Positions 44,856-54,721 of a stretch of DNA of 64,000 nucleotides are shown here, piece after piece. Each line of letters begins with the position of its first letter. Position 1 is the first letter of the stretch. The notes beneath the pieces are model-generated. The model did no database searches, had not been told where the DNA came from, and saw only the letters and a list, made by a program, of their open reading frames with translations. The position numbers and the translations under genes were made by a program. Source of the stretch: Zhihengliuella sp. (GTDB lineage Bacteria; Actinomycetota; Actinomycetes; Actinomycetales; Micrococcaceae); contig NZ_JAPSJL010000009.1 of the NCBI RefSeq assembly GCF_031178195.1, forward strand, positions 1 to 64,000, given 5' to 3'.

Positions 44856-45698
44856 TCAGGCGGAGGCGCGCTGGCGCGGACGGCGGGCGGCCACGGTCCC
44901 GGTGATGCCGCGCAGGAGCTCGTCGAAGTGCCCGGCGGTGCGGCGGGCGTCCTCGCCCGGCCACTGGTGGACCGAGTAGGCGGCGCCCTGGATCTGCTGC
45001 CAGTCCGGCTGCTCCGGCAGGACCGGGGTCAACAGCTGGTCCGCGAACATCTTGCGCATCTCCCCGAGGCGGAACCGCTGCTCGGTGGAGGTCTCGCGGT
45101 ACCGGTTGGCCACCACGTGGGTGCGCGCCGGGCCGGAGGTGAACTCGTTGCGGAAGAGGTCGAGGGCGCGCATGGTCCGCTCGGTGCCGGCCACGGAGAA
45201 CAGGCTCGGCTCGGCCACCAGGATCGCGCGGCTGCTGGCCATCCACGCCATCCGAGTGAGGCCGTTGAGCGACGGCGGGCAGTCGATGAGGACCAGTTGG
45301 TAGCGGCCCGTCCGGTCCAGCAGTGTCTTGAGCCGCTTCAGGTCGCGGGTGCGCAGGTCGGGGCGGTCGTAGATGCTCCCGAAGGCGCCGCCGACGGCGA
45401 CGTCGAGCACGGGGGCCGAGCCGTTGGCCGAGCTCGCGCGCTGGATCCAGGGGCTGACGACGGCGTTCGCCTCCAGGTCCGCCTTGCGGATGCCCTTGAG
45501 CTGGCGGCCGATCTCCTGCTCCGGACGGTTCAGGGAGACGCCGAGGCCGGTGCTGGCGTCCGCGTGGGGATCGAGATCGATGACGAGCGTCGGGATTCCG
45601 GCCGACAGGGCGGCAGAGGCCAGCCCAAGCGTCACGGACGTCTTGCCGACCCCGCCTTTGAGACTGCTGATGCTGACAACCTGCACGGAACCGACCAC
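44856..45698 (-). CDS. ParA-family ATPase
   Basis: A 280-residue ParA/Soj-type protein. The Walker A variant is SSLKGGVGKTSVTLGLA, followed by VIDLDPHADASTGLG and Walker B LVLIDCPPSLNGLTRM. No partner parB lies nearby. The C-terminal QGAAYSVHQWPGEDARRTAGHFDELLR is shared by actinobacterial ParA proteins of unknown cargo. GTG 45698 is the longest start; GTG 45686 (starting VQVVSISS) is also possible. Divergent from pyc. Confidence 0.85.
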   Translation of the reverse strand: MVGSVQVVSISSLKGGVGKTSVTLGLASAALSAGIPTLVIDLDPHADASTGLGVSLNRPEQEIGRQLKGIRKADLEANAVVSPWIQRASSANGSAPVLDVAVGGAFGSIYDRPDLRTRDLKRLKTLLDRTGRYQLVLIDCPPSLNGLTRMAWMASSRAILVAEPSLFSVAGTERTMRALDLFRNEFTSGPARTHVVANRYRETSTEQRFRLGEMRKMFADQLLTPVLPEQPDWQQIQGAAYSVHQWPGEDARRTAGHFDELLRGITGTVAARRPRQRASA

Positions 45699-45956
45699 GT
45701 CCCCTTCTGTGTCCTTGAATCCGGCGATCTACCCACTACATCATACGGTCAGGGGAGTGCTCCTCCCCAACACCCGCGGGGCCGTCGGCGGGGCTCGGGG
45801 CGAGACATCATTAAATGCAATGTGACGTGCTGTTCCCCACACATGCGACGGCGCTGTAGCGTAAGCGGAGCTGACTGACAGCGTCGTCGGACGGCCAGCA
45901 CCTGTGTGCTGCCTGCCGGCATCCGTCCTGCCGATCGAAAGACATTCAGGAGCCGT

Positions 45957-48900
45957 ATGTTCAAGAAGGTGTTGGTCGCCAATCGCGGCGAGATCGCGAT
46001 TCGCGCATTCCGTGCGGGCTACGAGCTCGGCGCGAAGACCGTGGCCGTGTACCCGTACGAGGATCGGGGCTCGATCCACCGCCAGAAGGCGGACGAGTCC
46101 TACCAGATCGGCGAGGAGGGCCACCCCGTCCGCGCCTACCTCGACGTCGACGAGATCGTCCGGGTCGCGCGCGAGGCCGGCGTCGACGCCATCTACCCGG
46201 GGTACGGCTTCCTCTCCGAGAACCCCGGCCTGGCCCGGGCCGCCCGCGACGCCGGCATCACCTTCATCGGACCGCCGCCGGAGGTCCTCGAGCTCGCCGG
46301 CAACAAGGTCGCGGCCCTGAAGGCCGCCCGCTCCGCCGGGATCCCCGTGCTGGAGTCCTCCGAACCGAGCGACGACGTCGACTTCCTCCTGGCCGAGGCC
46401 GACCGGATCGGCTTCCCGATCTTCGTCAAGGCCGTCGCCGGCGGCGGCGGGCGCGGCATGCGCCGCGTGGACCAGCGCGAGGACCTGCCCGAGTCCCTCG
46501 GCGCCGCGATGCGCGAGGCCGGGACCGCCTTCGGCGACTCCACCGTCTTCCTGGAGCAGGCCGTCCTGCGGCCGCGGCACATCGAGGTCCAGATCCTCGC
46601 CGACGGCCAGGGCGACGTCGTCCATCTCTTCGAGCGCGACTGCTCGCTGCAGCGCCGGCACCAGAAGGTCATCGAGATCGCCCCGGCGCCGAACCTGGAC
46701 GAGGACATCCGCCAGGCCCTGTATGCGGACGCGGTGAAGTTCGCCAAGGCGCTGAACTACCAGAACGCCGGCACCGTGGAGTTCCTCGTGGACACGGTCG
46801 GCGAGCGCGCCGGGCAGCACGTCTTCATCGAGATGAACCCGCGCATCCAGGTCGAGCACACGGTGACCGAGGAGATCACCGACGTCGATCTGGTGTCCTC
46901 GCAGATGCGCATCGCCGCCGGCGAGACGCTGGAGCAGATCGGCATCCGCCAGGAGGACCTGCGCATCCGGGGTGCGGCCATGCAGTGCCGCATCACCACC
47001 GAGGACCCGGCCAACGGCTTCCGCCCGGACGTGGGCACCATCAGCGTCTACCGCTCCGCCGGCGGCTCCGGCGTCCGGCTCGACGGCGGCACCGTCTTCA
47101 CCGGCGCCGAGGTCTCCCCGCACTTCGACTCGATGCTCGTGAAGCTCACCTGCCGCGGTCGCGACTACGAGATGGCCGTCCGCCGCGCCCGCCGCGCGCT
47201 GGCGGAGTTCCGCATCCGCGGCGTCGCGACGAACATCCCGTTCCTCATGAACGTGCTGGACGACCCGCAGTTCGTCGCCGGCGACGTCGCCACCGACTTC
47301 ATCGACTCGAGGCCGGACCTGCTGGTCGGGAATCGGTCGCAGGACCGCGGCACCAAGGCGCTGACCTACCTGGCCGAGGTCACGGTGAACAAGCCGCACG
47401 GCCCGCGGATCGACGGCATCGACCCCCGCCAGAAGCTCCCGCGCTTCCCCGGGGACAAGTCCGAGCAGCCCGAGCGCAGCCCGTTCGACGGACCGGCCGG
47501 CGCCGTCCCGCCGGCCGGCTGGCGGCAGGTGCTCCTGGAGAAGGGCCCGGAGGGCTTCGCCGCCCACCTGCGCTCGACCGACGCCGTCGCGGTCACCGAC
47601 ACGACCTTCCGCGACGCCCACCAGTCCCTGCTGGCCACCCGGGTGCGCACCCGCGACCTGCTCGCCGCCGCGCCCGCCATGGCGCACACGCTGCCGGGGC
47701 TGTTCTCCATGGAGGTCTGGGGCGGGGCGACCTACGACGTCGCGCTGCGCTTCCTGGGCGAGGACCCGTGGCGCCGGCTCGAGCTGCTGCGGGCCGAGCT
47801 GCCCAACGTCCCGCTGCAGATGCTCCTGCGCGGGCGCAACACGGTCGGCTACACGCCGTACCCCACCGAGGTCACCGACGCGTTCGTTGCCGAGGCGGCC
47901 GCGACCGGCATCGACATCTTCCGGATCTTCGACGCCCTGAACGACGTCAGCCAGATGGCCCCGGCCATCGCCGCCGTCCGCAAGACGGGCACCGCCGTGG
48001 CGGAGGTCGCCCTCTGCTACACGGGCAACCTCACGGACCCGGACGAGAAGCTGTACACGCTGGACTACTACCTGTCGCTGGCCCGGCAGATCGTCGACGC
48101 CGGCGCGCACATCCTGGCGATCAAGGACATGGCCGGGCTGCTGCGGCCCGCCGCGGCCGGCCAGCTGGTCTCCGCGCTGCGCGCCGAGTTCGACCTGCCC
48201 GTGCACCTGCACACCCACGACACCGCCGGCGGCCAGCTGGCCACCATCATGGCGGCGATCGACGCCGGCGTGGATGCCGTGGACACCGCCGTCGCCTCGA
48301 TGGCGGGGACCACCAGCCAGGTCTCGATGTCGGCGCTCGTCGCCGCGCTCGAGCACACCGAGCGGGACACCGGACTGGACCTGGGCGCCGCCGCGGCCAT
48401 GGAGCCGTACTGGGAGGCCGTGCGCGCCATGTACGCGCCGTTCGAGTCCGGCCTCGCCGGCCCCACCGGGCGTGTCTACCGGCACGAGATCCCCGGCGGC
48501 CAGCTCTCCAACCTGCGCCAGCAGGCCATCGCCCTCGGCCTGGGGGAGCGGTTCGAGGCCATCGAGGACATGTACACGGCCGCGAACGCGATCCTCGGCC
48601 GCCTGGTCAAGGTCACGCCGTCGTCGAAGGTGGTGGGCGACCTCGCCCTCCAGCTCGTCGGCGCCGGCGTCGACCCGGCAGAGTTCGAGGCGAACCCGCA
48701 GGCCTACGACATCCCGGAGTCCGTCATCGGGTTCCTCTCCGGCGAACTCGGCGATCCGCCCGGAGGCTGGCCGGAGCCGTTCCGCTCCAAGGCCCTGCAG
48801 GGACGGAACGTGAAGGTCCGCCTCGAGGAGCTCGAGCCCGAGGACTCGCAGGCGCTGAAGTCCGACTCGGCCACGCGCCGGTCGACCCTGAACCGGCTCC

Positions 48901-49406
48901 TCTTCCCGGGTCCGACGCGCGACTTCGAGAACCTCCGCGCCCAGTACGGGGACGTCTCCGTCCTCGGCACCAGGGACTACCTCTACGGTCTGACCCCGGG
49001 CGCCGAGCACGTGATCAGCCTCGGCAAGGGGGTGCGCCTGCTCGTGACTCTGCAGGCCATCGGCGAGCCGGACGAGAAGGGCATGCGCACCGTGATGTGC
49101 ACCCTCAACGGGCAGATGCGCCAGATCACCGTCCGGGACCGCAACGTCGAGTCCACGGTCAAGGCGGCGGAGAAGGCCGACCCGGCCAACACCGGGCACG
49201 TCGCCGCCCCGTTCGCCGGGGCCGTGACCGCCACCGTCGCGGTCGGGGACACCGTCGAGGCCGGCGGCACCGTCGCGACGATCGAGGCCATGAAGATGGA
49301 GGCGGCGATCACCACCCCGGTCGGCGGCCGCGTCGCCCGGATCGCCATCGCCGGGACCGCGCAGGTCGACGGCGGCGACCTGCTCCTGGTGATCGACCCC
49401 GCCTGA
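45957..49406 (+). CDS. pyc: pyruvate carboxylase
   Basis: A 1,149-residue biotin enzyme that makes oxaloacetate from pyruvate. Order: biotin carboxylase (residues 1-450; KKVLVANRGEIAIRAFRAGY, FVKAVAGGGGRGMR, HIEVQILADGQG, EMNPRIQVEHTVTE), carboxyltransferase (about 530-810; VTDTTFRDAHQSLLATRVRT and the metal-binding HLHTHDTAGGQ), allosteric linker, and biotinyl domain with Lys1113 in EAMKMEA. Full family length, with all motifs intact. ATG 45957 has CAGGAG 5 nt upstream; the longer reading to 45906 has no ribosome site. It feeds the oxaloacetate pool also used by prpC. Confidence 0.97.
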   Translation: MFKKVLVANRGEIAIRAFRAGYELGAKTVAVYPYEDRGSIHRQKADESYQIGEEGHPVRAYLDVDEIVRVAREAGVDAIYPGYGFLSENPGLARAARDAGITFIGPPPEVLELAGNKVAALKAARSAGIPVLESSEPSDDVDFLLAEADRIGFPIFVKAVAGGGGRGMRRVDQREDLPESLGAAMREAGTAFGDSTVFLEQAVLRPRHIEVQILADGQGDVVHLFERDCSLQRRHQKVIEIAPAPNLDEDIRQALYADAVKFAKALNYQNAGTVEFLVDTVGERAGQHVFIEMNPRIQVEHTVTEEITDVDLVSSQMRIAAGETLEQIGIRQEDLRIRGAAMQCRITTEDPANGFRPDVGTISVYRSAGGSGVRLDGGTVFTGAEVSPHFDSMLVKLTCRGRDYEMAVRRARRALAEFRIRGVATNIPFLMNVLDDPQFVAGDVATDFIDSRPDLLVGNRSQDRGTKALTYLAEVTVNKPHGPRIDGIDPRQKLPRFPGDKSEQPERSPFDGPAGAVPPAGWRQVLLEKGPEGFAAHLRSTDAVAVTDTTFRDAHQSLLATRVRTRDLLAAAPAMAHTLPGLFSMEVWGGATYDVALRFLGEDPWRRLELLRAELPNVPLQMLLRGRNTVGYTPYPTEVTDAFVAEAAATGIDIFRIFDALNDVSQMAPAIAAVRKTGTAVAEVALCYTGNLTDPDEKLYTLDYYLSLARQIVDAGAHILAIKDMAGLLRPAAAGQLVSALRAEFDLPVHLHTHDTAGGQLATIMAAIDAGVDAVDTAVASMAGTTSQVSMSALVAALEHTERDTGLDLGAAAAMEPYWEAVRAMYAPFESGLAGPTGRVYRHEIPGGQLSNLRQQAIALGLGERFEAIEDMYTAANAILGRLVKVTPSSKVVGDLALQLVGAGVDPAEFEANPQAYDIPESVIGFLSGELGDPPGGWPEPFRSKALQGRNVKVRLEELEPEDSQALKSDSATRRSTLNRLLFPGPTRDFENLRAQYGDVSVLGTRDYLYGLTPGAEHVISLGKGVRLLVTLQAIGEPDEKGMRTVMCTLNGQMRQITVRDRNVESTVKAAEKADPANTGHVAAPFAGAVTATVAVGDTVEAGGTVATIEAMKMEAAITTPVGGRVARIAIAGTAQVDGGDLLLVIDPA

Positions 49407-49574
49407 TCCGCGGGTCCCGACCGCTCGGCGTGTCTCGGAGGGCCGGTACCGCACCCCGCCAGGGGGCGCGGCACCGGCCCTCCGGCGCCTCCCGGCGGCC
49501 CGCCGCCCGTAGGTTAGGGTATTGCTGACTTTCAGGCCGACGGGCCGCTGTCCACCGACCACAGGAAGGCCTCC

Positions 49575-50954
49575 ATGGCTGGCAAGGCACGCGAAGAGCA
49601 CCCCGACGACGGCGCGCCCGAGCAGGGCGTGCCGGCGGGCGCGACTCCCGGAGAGGCCGGACCGGAGCCCGAGCCGGGCACGGAGCCGGAGCCCGGGGCG
49701 GCGGCGGAGGCCCTCGGCACCGTGCCGGAGCCCGGCGACGCCACGGCGGAGCGCCGCACGACCTCGGACGGCCCCGCTGCGGTGGACGAGGACGGCGAGC
49801 ACGTCGCCGCGCCCGGGACGACAGGCGGGACGGTCGACGACTTCGCCGCCGCCATGGAGTTCCATCCCGCCGACGGGGTCGAGGCGGCCGAGCCGGGTAT
49901 CCCGGCCGCCGGCACCCACACCACTCGCTTCCCGGCCGCCGAATCGGGGTCGGCGTCGAGCCGACCGACGCCCGAGGCCGGGGGAGACGGTCCCGCGGCC
50001 GAGGCCCCGGAGGAGCCCGCACCGAAGCAGGCCGAGCAGGCCGGCGACCTGACGGCCTCGCGCCTGCTGGCGCTGCCGCAGCGTCCGCCCGTGGGCGGCT
50101 GGCGGCGCTGGCTCTACAAGGCGACGCTCGGCCGCGTCAACGTCGGCGACTCCGACGCCGTACGCCTGGCGCGTCAGACGGAGCACAGGATCAAGGCCCC
50201 GCTCGAGGGTGGGACGCGGTTCGTCACCGTGCTCTCCCGGAAGGGCGGCGTCGGCAAGACCACGGTCACGACGCTGCTGGGCATGGCGCTGGCCGACGTC
50301 CGCGAGGACCGGGTGATCGCCCTCGACGCGAACCCGGACCGCGGCACCCTCAGCGACCGCTCTCCCGGAGGCACCCGCTACACCGCCCGCCACCTGGTGC
50401 AGAACCGGTTCATGATCGACTCGTTCTCCAAGTTCGCGCAGTACTCGGCGCGGGAGGGCTCGCGCCTGCACGTGCTTGCCTCGGACACCGATCCGAACGT
50501 CGCCCAGGCGTTCGACGACGCCGACTACCGGGCCGTGACCGACCTGGCGAGCAAGTTCTACTCGATCGTGCTGACCGACTCCGGCACCGGCATGGTGCAC
50601 TCGGTGATGAAGGGATCCCTGGAGAAGTCCGACGTCGTCGTGCTGGTCTCCGGCGGGAGCGTCGACGAGGCGCGCCTCGCCTCCGAGACGCTGTCCTGGC
50701 TGGAGGCCCACGGCCGCACCGACCTGGCGGAGAAGGCGATCGTGGTCATCAACCAGTCCGCCGGCCTGAGCCGCGGCGTGAACGTGGACGAGATCGAGGC
50801 GCACTTCGCCTCGCGCGTGGAGCACGTGGTGCGGCTTCCGTTCGACCCGCACCTCGCCGAGGGGTCGCAGGTGGACATCGAGCGGCTCAAGCCCGCCACA
50901 CGCGACGCCGTCATGGACCTGGCCTCCCTGGTGGTGGACCAGCTCCGCGGCTGA
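49575..50954 (+). CDS. MinD/ParA-like ATPase with disordered N-terminus
   Basis: A 459-residue protein. Residues 1-170 are Glu, Ala, Gly and Pro rich and disordered. The ATPase starts near 205 with FVTVLSRKGGVGKTTVTTLL and ALDANPDRGTLSDR; SIVLTDSGTGMVHSVM takes the Walker B place. Proteins of this type occur in mycobacteria near type VII secretion loci (EspI-like) and at the Rv2184c-Rv2187 locus beside fadD15. Here fadD follows, which favours the latter kinship; the FtsK-type gene at the window end is 11 kb away. Function unknown. Confidence 0.8.
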   Translation: MAGKAREEHPDDGAPEQGVPAGATPGEAGPEPEPGTEPEPGAAAEALGTVPEPGDATAERRTTSDGPAAVDEDGEHVAAPGTTGGTVDDFAAAMEFHPADGVEAAEPGIPAAGTHTTRFPAAESGSASSRPTPEAGGDGPAAEAPEEPAPKQAEQAGDLTASRLLALPQRPPVGGWRRWLYKATLGRVNVGDSDAVRLARQTEHRIKAPLEGGTRFVTVLSRKGGVGKTTVTTLLGMALADVREDRVIALDANPDRGTLSDRSPGGTRYTARHLVQNRFMIDSFSKFAQYSAREGSRLHVLASDTDPNVAQAFDDADYRAVTDLASKFYSIVLTDSGTGMVHSVMKGSLEKSDVVVLVSGGSVDEARLASETLSWLEAHGRTDLAEKAIVVINQSAGLSRGVNVDEIEAHFASRVEHVVRLPFDPHLAEGSQVDIERLKPATRDAVMDLASLVVDQLRG

Positions 50955-50976
50955 CGGACCGACGAGCGGCCACGCC

Positions 50977-51016
50977 GCGAGGGGCCCGGGCGGCGGATTC
51001 CGCCCGGGCCCCTCGC
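50977..51016. terminator. bidirectional terminator between minD-like gene and fadD
   Basis: GCGAGGGGCCCGGGCGG pairs with CCGCCCGGGCCCCTCGC, a 17-bp perfect stem with a 6-nt loop, between convergent genes. Confidence 0.85.
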
Positions 51017-51056
51017 CGCTGACACCCGCTGCCCCGCTCCTGCAGGGGCGCAGACC

Positions 51057-52880
51057 CTACTGGGCGGGCCTGGCGCCGGAGTAGATGTCGTCCACCACGG
51101 CCTGGAAGTCCTTCAGGACCTGTGCGCGCTTGAGCTTCATCGACGGGGTCAGGTGCCCCGAGTCCTCGGTGAAGTCGGACGGGACCACGCGGAACTGCTT
51201 GATCGCCTCGGCCTGGGAGACGGTGGAGTTGGCCTGGTCGATGATCTCCTGGATCTCCGCCTTCAGCTTCGGGTGCCCGGCGGCCTCCGCCACCGACATC
51301 TCGCCGAGCTCGTGCCGTTGCAGCCAGCCGGGCAGGGCCTCCTCGTCGATGGTCACGAGCGCCGAGATGAACGGCTTCTGGTCCCCGAGCACCAGGCACT
51401 GGGAGACGATCGCATGCGAGCGGATCTGGTCCTCGAGCAGGGCGGGGATCACGTTCTTGCCACCGGCCGTCACGATGATCTCCTTCTTGCGCCCGGTGAT
51501 CCGCAGGTAGCCGTCGGAGTCGAGCTCGCCGATGTCGCCGGTGCGGAACCAGCCGTCGACGAACGCCTCCTCCGAGAGGTCGTCCCGGTTGTAGTACCCG
51601 CGCATGACGCAGACGCCCTTGCCGAGGATCTCGCCGTCGTCCGCGATCTTCACCGCGTTGCCGGGCAGGGGCGCGCCCACGGTGCCGATCTTGTTCAGGT
51701 TCGGCGTGTTCACCGTCAGCGGGGCCGTGGTCTCGGTGAGGCCGTAGCCCTCGAGGATCATGACGCCCATCCCGCGGAAGAAGTGACCGAGCCGCTCGCC
51801 GAGCGGAGCGCCGCCGGAGACCGCATACTCCACGTTGCCGCCCATGGCATGGCGGATCTTGGAGTAGAGCAGCTTGTCGAACAGAGCGTGCTTGAGTTTC
51901 AGGGGCAGTGGCACGCGCCCGGCGTCCAGTGCGCGCGAGTAGGCGATGGCCGTGTCCGCGCCGGCGTGGAAGATCTTGCCCTTGCCGCCGTCCTCCGCCT
52001 TGAGCATCGAGTTGTTGTAGACCTTCTCGAAGACGCGGGGGACCGCGAGCAGGAAGGAGGGGGAGAACGACTGCAAGTCGCCCAGGAGGTTCTTCACGTC
52101 CGGCGTGTGGCCCACCCGGGAGCCCGTCGCGACGGCGAGGACGGCGATGAACCGGGCGAACACGTGCGCCAGCGGCAGGAACATGATGGTGGAGGCGCCC
52201 GGGTGGACGCAGTCGCCCATCACGGCCGCCGCGTTGTCGCTGAGGTCGACGAAGTTGTAGTGCGTCAGCTCGCAGCCCTTCGGCCGGCCCGTGGTGCCCG
52301 AGGTGTAGATGATGGTGGCGACCGAGTCGATCCGCAGGGACTTCCGGCGCCGCTCCAGCTCGGCGTCCGGCACGTCGGCGCCGGCCCGGCGCAGCTCGTC
52401 CAGGCCGTCGCCCTCGAGCTGCCAGACGTGCTCCAGCGGCAGGTCCTCCTGCTCGGCGGCGGTGCGCACCACGTTCTCGTGCCGGCCGGCCTCGACGAAT
52501 ACGGCGCTCGCGCCGGAGTCGCCGAGGATCCACGCGACCTGGCTCGGGGACGAGGTCTCGTAGACCGGGACCGAGACGCAGCCCGCGAACCAGATCGCGA
52601 AGTCCACGAGCGTCCACTCGTAGCGCGTCCGGGACATGATCCCGACCCGCGCGCCCTGCTCGACGCCCGCCGCGATCAGGCCCTTGGCCACCGCGCGCAC
52701 GTCGCGGGCGAACTCGGCCGCCGTGACGTCGGTCCAGGTGCCGTCGGCGGAGGGGATGGAGAACAGGGCGTGGTCGGGACGCTCGGTCTCCTGTCGCAGC
52801 ACGAAGTCCGTGGTGTTGGCGTCCTGGGGGCTGATGACGAGCGGCGGGACGCTCTTCTCGCGCACGGGTGACGGGTGCAC
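51057..52880 (-). CDS. fadD15: long-chain fatty acid-CoA ligase (FadD15-like)
   Basis: A 607-residue AMP-binding enzyme. IIYTSGTTGRPKGCELTHYN is the P-loop, GYGLTETTAPLTVN the adenylate motif, and YLRITGRKKEIIVTAGGKNV the C-terminal hinge and catalytic-Lys region. It activates long-chain fatty acids to acyl-CoA. GTG 52880 has GGAGG 5 nt upstream and gives the usual family N-terminus near KSVPPLVI; GTG 52964 or ATG 52961 in the same frame would add 27-28 residues with no family likeness. A TAGGAT just before 52964 could be its promoter. Matches Rv2187 in position and kind. Confidence 0.92.
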   Translation of the reverse strand: MHPSPVREKSVPPLVISPQDANTTDFVLRQETERPDHALFSIPSADGTWTDVTAAEFARDVRAVAKGLIAAGVEQGARVGIMSRTRYEWTLVDFAIWFAGCVSVPVYETSSPSQVAWILGDSGASAVFVEAGRHENVVRTAAEQEDLPLEHVWQLEGDGLDELRRAGADVPDAELERRRKSLRIDSVATIIYTSGTTGRPKGCELTHYNFVDLSDNAAAVMGDCVHPGASTIMFLPLAHVFARFIAVLAVATGSRVGHTPDVKNLLGDLQSFSPSFLLAVPRVFEKVYNNSMLKAEDGGKGKIFHAGADTAIAYSRALDAGRVPLPLKLKHALFDKLLYSKIRHAMGGNVEYAVSGGAPLGERLGHFFRGMGVMILEGYGLTETTAPLTVNTPNLNKIGTVGAPLPGNAVKIADDGEILGKGVCVMRGYYNRDDLSEEAFVDGWFRTGDIGELDSDGYLRITGRKKEIIVTAGGKNVIPALLEDQIRSHAIVSQCLVLGDQKPFISALVTIDEEALPGWLQRHELGEMSVAEAAGHPKLKAEIQEIIDQANSTVSQAEAIKQFRVVPSDFTEDSGHLTPSMKLKRAQVLKDFQAVVDDIYSGARPAQ

Positions 52881-53008
52881 TGGATCCTCCAATCCATAGC
52901 GGCCCCGCGGCGGCTGGGGCCGCCGGGCCGGTCCTTCGAGCCACGCATCGGTGGCCTGCATCACAATCCTACTGGATGGTAACCACGGCGTCTCTCAGCG
53001 GACCTGCC

Positions 53009-53752
53009 TCAGTAGCGGTCGAAGAACTCGGCGGTCCCGGCGAAGATCGTCTCCGCGTCGTAGTCGAGCGTCGCCACGTGGTAGCTGTTCGGCAGCCGGG
53101 TCGCTCGCCGGTGCTCCGCGGGGGTGCCCACGCGGGCGTGGATGAGCGTGGAGTCCGACGGCGGCACCACGTGGTCCGCGTCCGAGGTGAACGTGGCGAG
53201 CGGGGAGACGACGAGCGGGAGCCGCCGTCGCACGTGCTTCATGAGTGCACCCAGCTGCGCGACGCCCGCCACGGGGGTGCGGGGGTAGGCGCCCTCGTCC
53301 TGGCCGGGGCGGGCGATGTCGTTGGCGATCGCCGGTGTCGACTTCACGACGTGCCGCAGCACGCCGGCCGTCCGCGCGCGGCGGTCGCCGAAGCTCAGCG
53401 CGGGGTTGACGAGGGCCAGGGCGGCCGGGCGGCGGTGCGTCGCGAGGTCGAGGGCCAGGGTCCCGCCCATGGACAGCGCCCCGACGTAGACGCGGTCGTG
53501 ATTGCGCTGCAGTTCGTCGAAGGCATGCAGCACGGCTGAGGCCCAGCTCGGCCAGCGGGCGGAGACCAGGTCCTGCCAGGCGGTCCCGTGCCCGGGCAGC
53601 AGGGGGAGGCTGACGGTGTAGCCGCGGCCGCGCAGATCCTCCGCCCACGGCTCGAGGCTGACGGGCGAGCCCGTGAACCCGTGGACGAGCAGGACGGCTC
53701 GTCCGGCGGACCCGGCCGGCGGGATCGGCGATGTCGGGGTCGGCGATGTCAT
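53009..53752 (-). CDS. alpha/beta-hydrolase, carboxylesterase/monoacylglycerol lipase type
   Basis: A 247-residue serine hydrolase. VLLVHGFTGSPVSLEPWAE gives the oxyanion region; GALSMGGTLALDLAT the nucleophile elbow with Ser in GALSMGG; SDADHVVPPSDS the acid residue; and NSYHVATLDYDAE the catalytic His. It resembles small bacterial carboxylesterases that hydrolyse monoacylglycerols or short esters. ATG 53752 is preferred over 53890, since the extra 46 residues are Arg-rich and not conserved in character. Lies between fadD and plsC, so a lipid role is plausible. Confidence 0.88.
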   Translation of the reverse strand: MTSPTPTSPIPPAGSAGRAVLLVHGFTGSPVSLEPWAEDLRGRGYTVSLPLLPGHGTAWQDLVSARWPSWASAVLHAFDELQRNHDRVYVGALSMGGTLALDLATHRRPAALALVNPALSFGDRRARTAGVLRHVVKSTPAIANDIARPGQDEGAYPRTPVAGVAQLGALMKHVRRRLPLVVSPLATFTSDADHVVPPSDSTLIHARVGTPAEHRRATRLPNSYHVATLDYDAETIFAGTAEFFDRY

Positions 53753-53892
53753 GGTGCGCTCCTGACCCACGGGATCCGCCCGGCGATGCGGCGCGCCGGG
53801 GTCCCGTGTGCTTAGAGTAGATCGTAAGCGACGGCCGCGGGCACTCCGTCGGGCGCAACGGCAGACTGTTCTGTAGGCGGAGGCAAGCACCG

Positions 53893-54642
53893 GTGTTCTA
53901 TTGGGTCGTGAAGCGGTTCATCGTGGGGCCGCTCGTCAATCTGCTCTTCCGGCCCTGGGTCAAGGGACTGGACAACATCCCGGCCAGTGGCGGCGCCATC
54001 CTGGCCAGCAACCACCTCTCCGTCTCCGACTCGGTCTTCCTGCCGGTGGCCGTGGACCGGCCGGTGGTCTTCCTGGCCAAGAGCGAGTACTTTACCGGGC
54101 CCGGGCTCAAGGGCCGCATCACGGCGGCCTTCTTCCGGATGAGCAATCAGCTGCCCATGGACCGCTCCGGCGGCGCGGCCTCCGCCCGCTCGCTCGGCGC
54201 CGGCGAGAAGGCACTGCTGGACGGCAAGCTTCTGGGCATCTACCCGGAGGGCACCCGCAGTCCCGACGGACGGCTCTACCGGGGAAAGCTCGGCGTTGCC
54301 AAGCTCGCGCTCTCCACCGGGGTCCCCGTGGTCCCGATCGCCATGATCGGCACCGACAAGGTGCAGCCGATTGGCAAGACGGTCCCCAGCATCCGCCGGG
54401 TCGGCATGATCATCGGCGAGCCGCTGGACTTCTCCCGGTACGCCGGACTCGAGGACGACCGCTTCGTCCAGCGCTCCGTCAGCGACGAGATCATGTACGC
54501 GATCATGCGGCTCTCCGGCCAGGAGTACGTGGACGCCTACGCGTCGACGGTGAAGGCCAGGCTCGACGCGCAGAAGAAGGAGGCCAAGGCGGACTCCGCG
54601 CGTCAGGGGGCCGCGGACGGGCCCGGGACCGGCGCGGTCTGA
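53893..54642 (+). CDS. 1-acylglycerol-3-phosphate acyltransferase (PlsC-like)
   Basis: A 249-residue membrane-associated acyltransferase. Block I is NHLSVSDSVFL (NHxxxxD), block III GIYPEGTRSPDGRLYRGKLG, and block IV VPVVPIAMIG. It acylates lysophosphatidic acid or a related acceptor in phospholipid synthesis. The C-terminal 50 residues are charged. GGAGG lies about 10 nt before GTG 53893. Equivalent to Rv2182c in the mycobacterial locus. Confidence 0.9.
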   Translation: MFYWVVKRFIVGPLVNLLFRPWVKGLDNIPASGGAILASNHLSVSDSVFLPVAVDRPVVFLAKSEYFTGPGLKGRITAAFFRMSNQLPMDRSGGAASARSLGAGEKALLDGKLLGIYPEGTRSPDGRLYRGKLGVAKLALSTGVPVVPIAMIGTDKVQPIGKTVPSIRRVGMIIGEPLDFSRYAGLEDDRFVQRSVSDEIMYAIMRLSGQEYVDAYASTVKARLDAQKKEAKADSARQGAADGPGTGAV

Positions 54643-54709
54643 CGCAGCAGCGTTGCGGCCGGCACCTGCTCACATTACGGACGGACTGGGAGGCGGCGGC
54701 GTCCGGGCC

Positions 54710-54715
54710 TACGCT
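54710..54715 (+). promoter_or_regulatory. -10 element of the leaderless aroG promoter
   Basis: TACGCT lies 6 nt before GTG 54722. No ribosome site precedes the GTG. Confidence 0.6.
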
Positions 54716-54721
54716 TGTCGG

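Noticed and set aside
45810-45850. CRP/GlxR site between the ParA gene and pyc
   Set aside because: TGTGAC and CACACA occur near each other, but the spacing is wrong for TGTGA-N6-TCACA.
45741-50852. 1,703-codon antisense frame over pyc and the MinD-like gene
   Set aside because: The + strand genes have complete motifs; the antisense product is Val/Gly/Arg-rich with no family.
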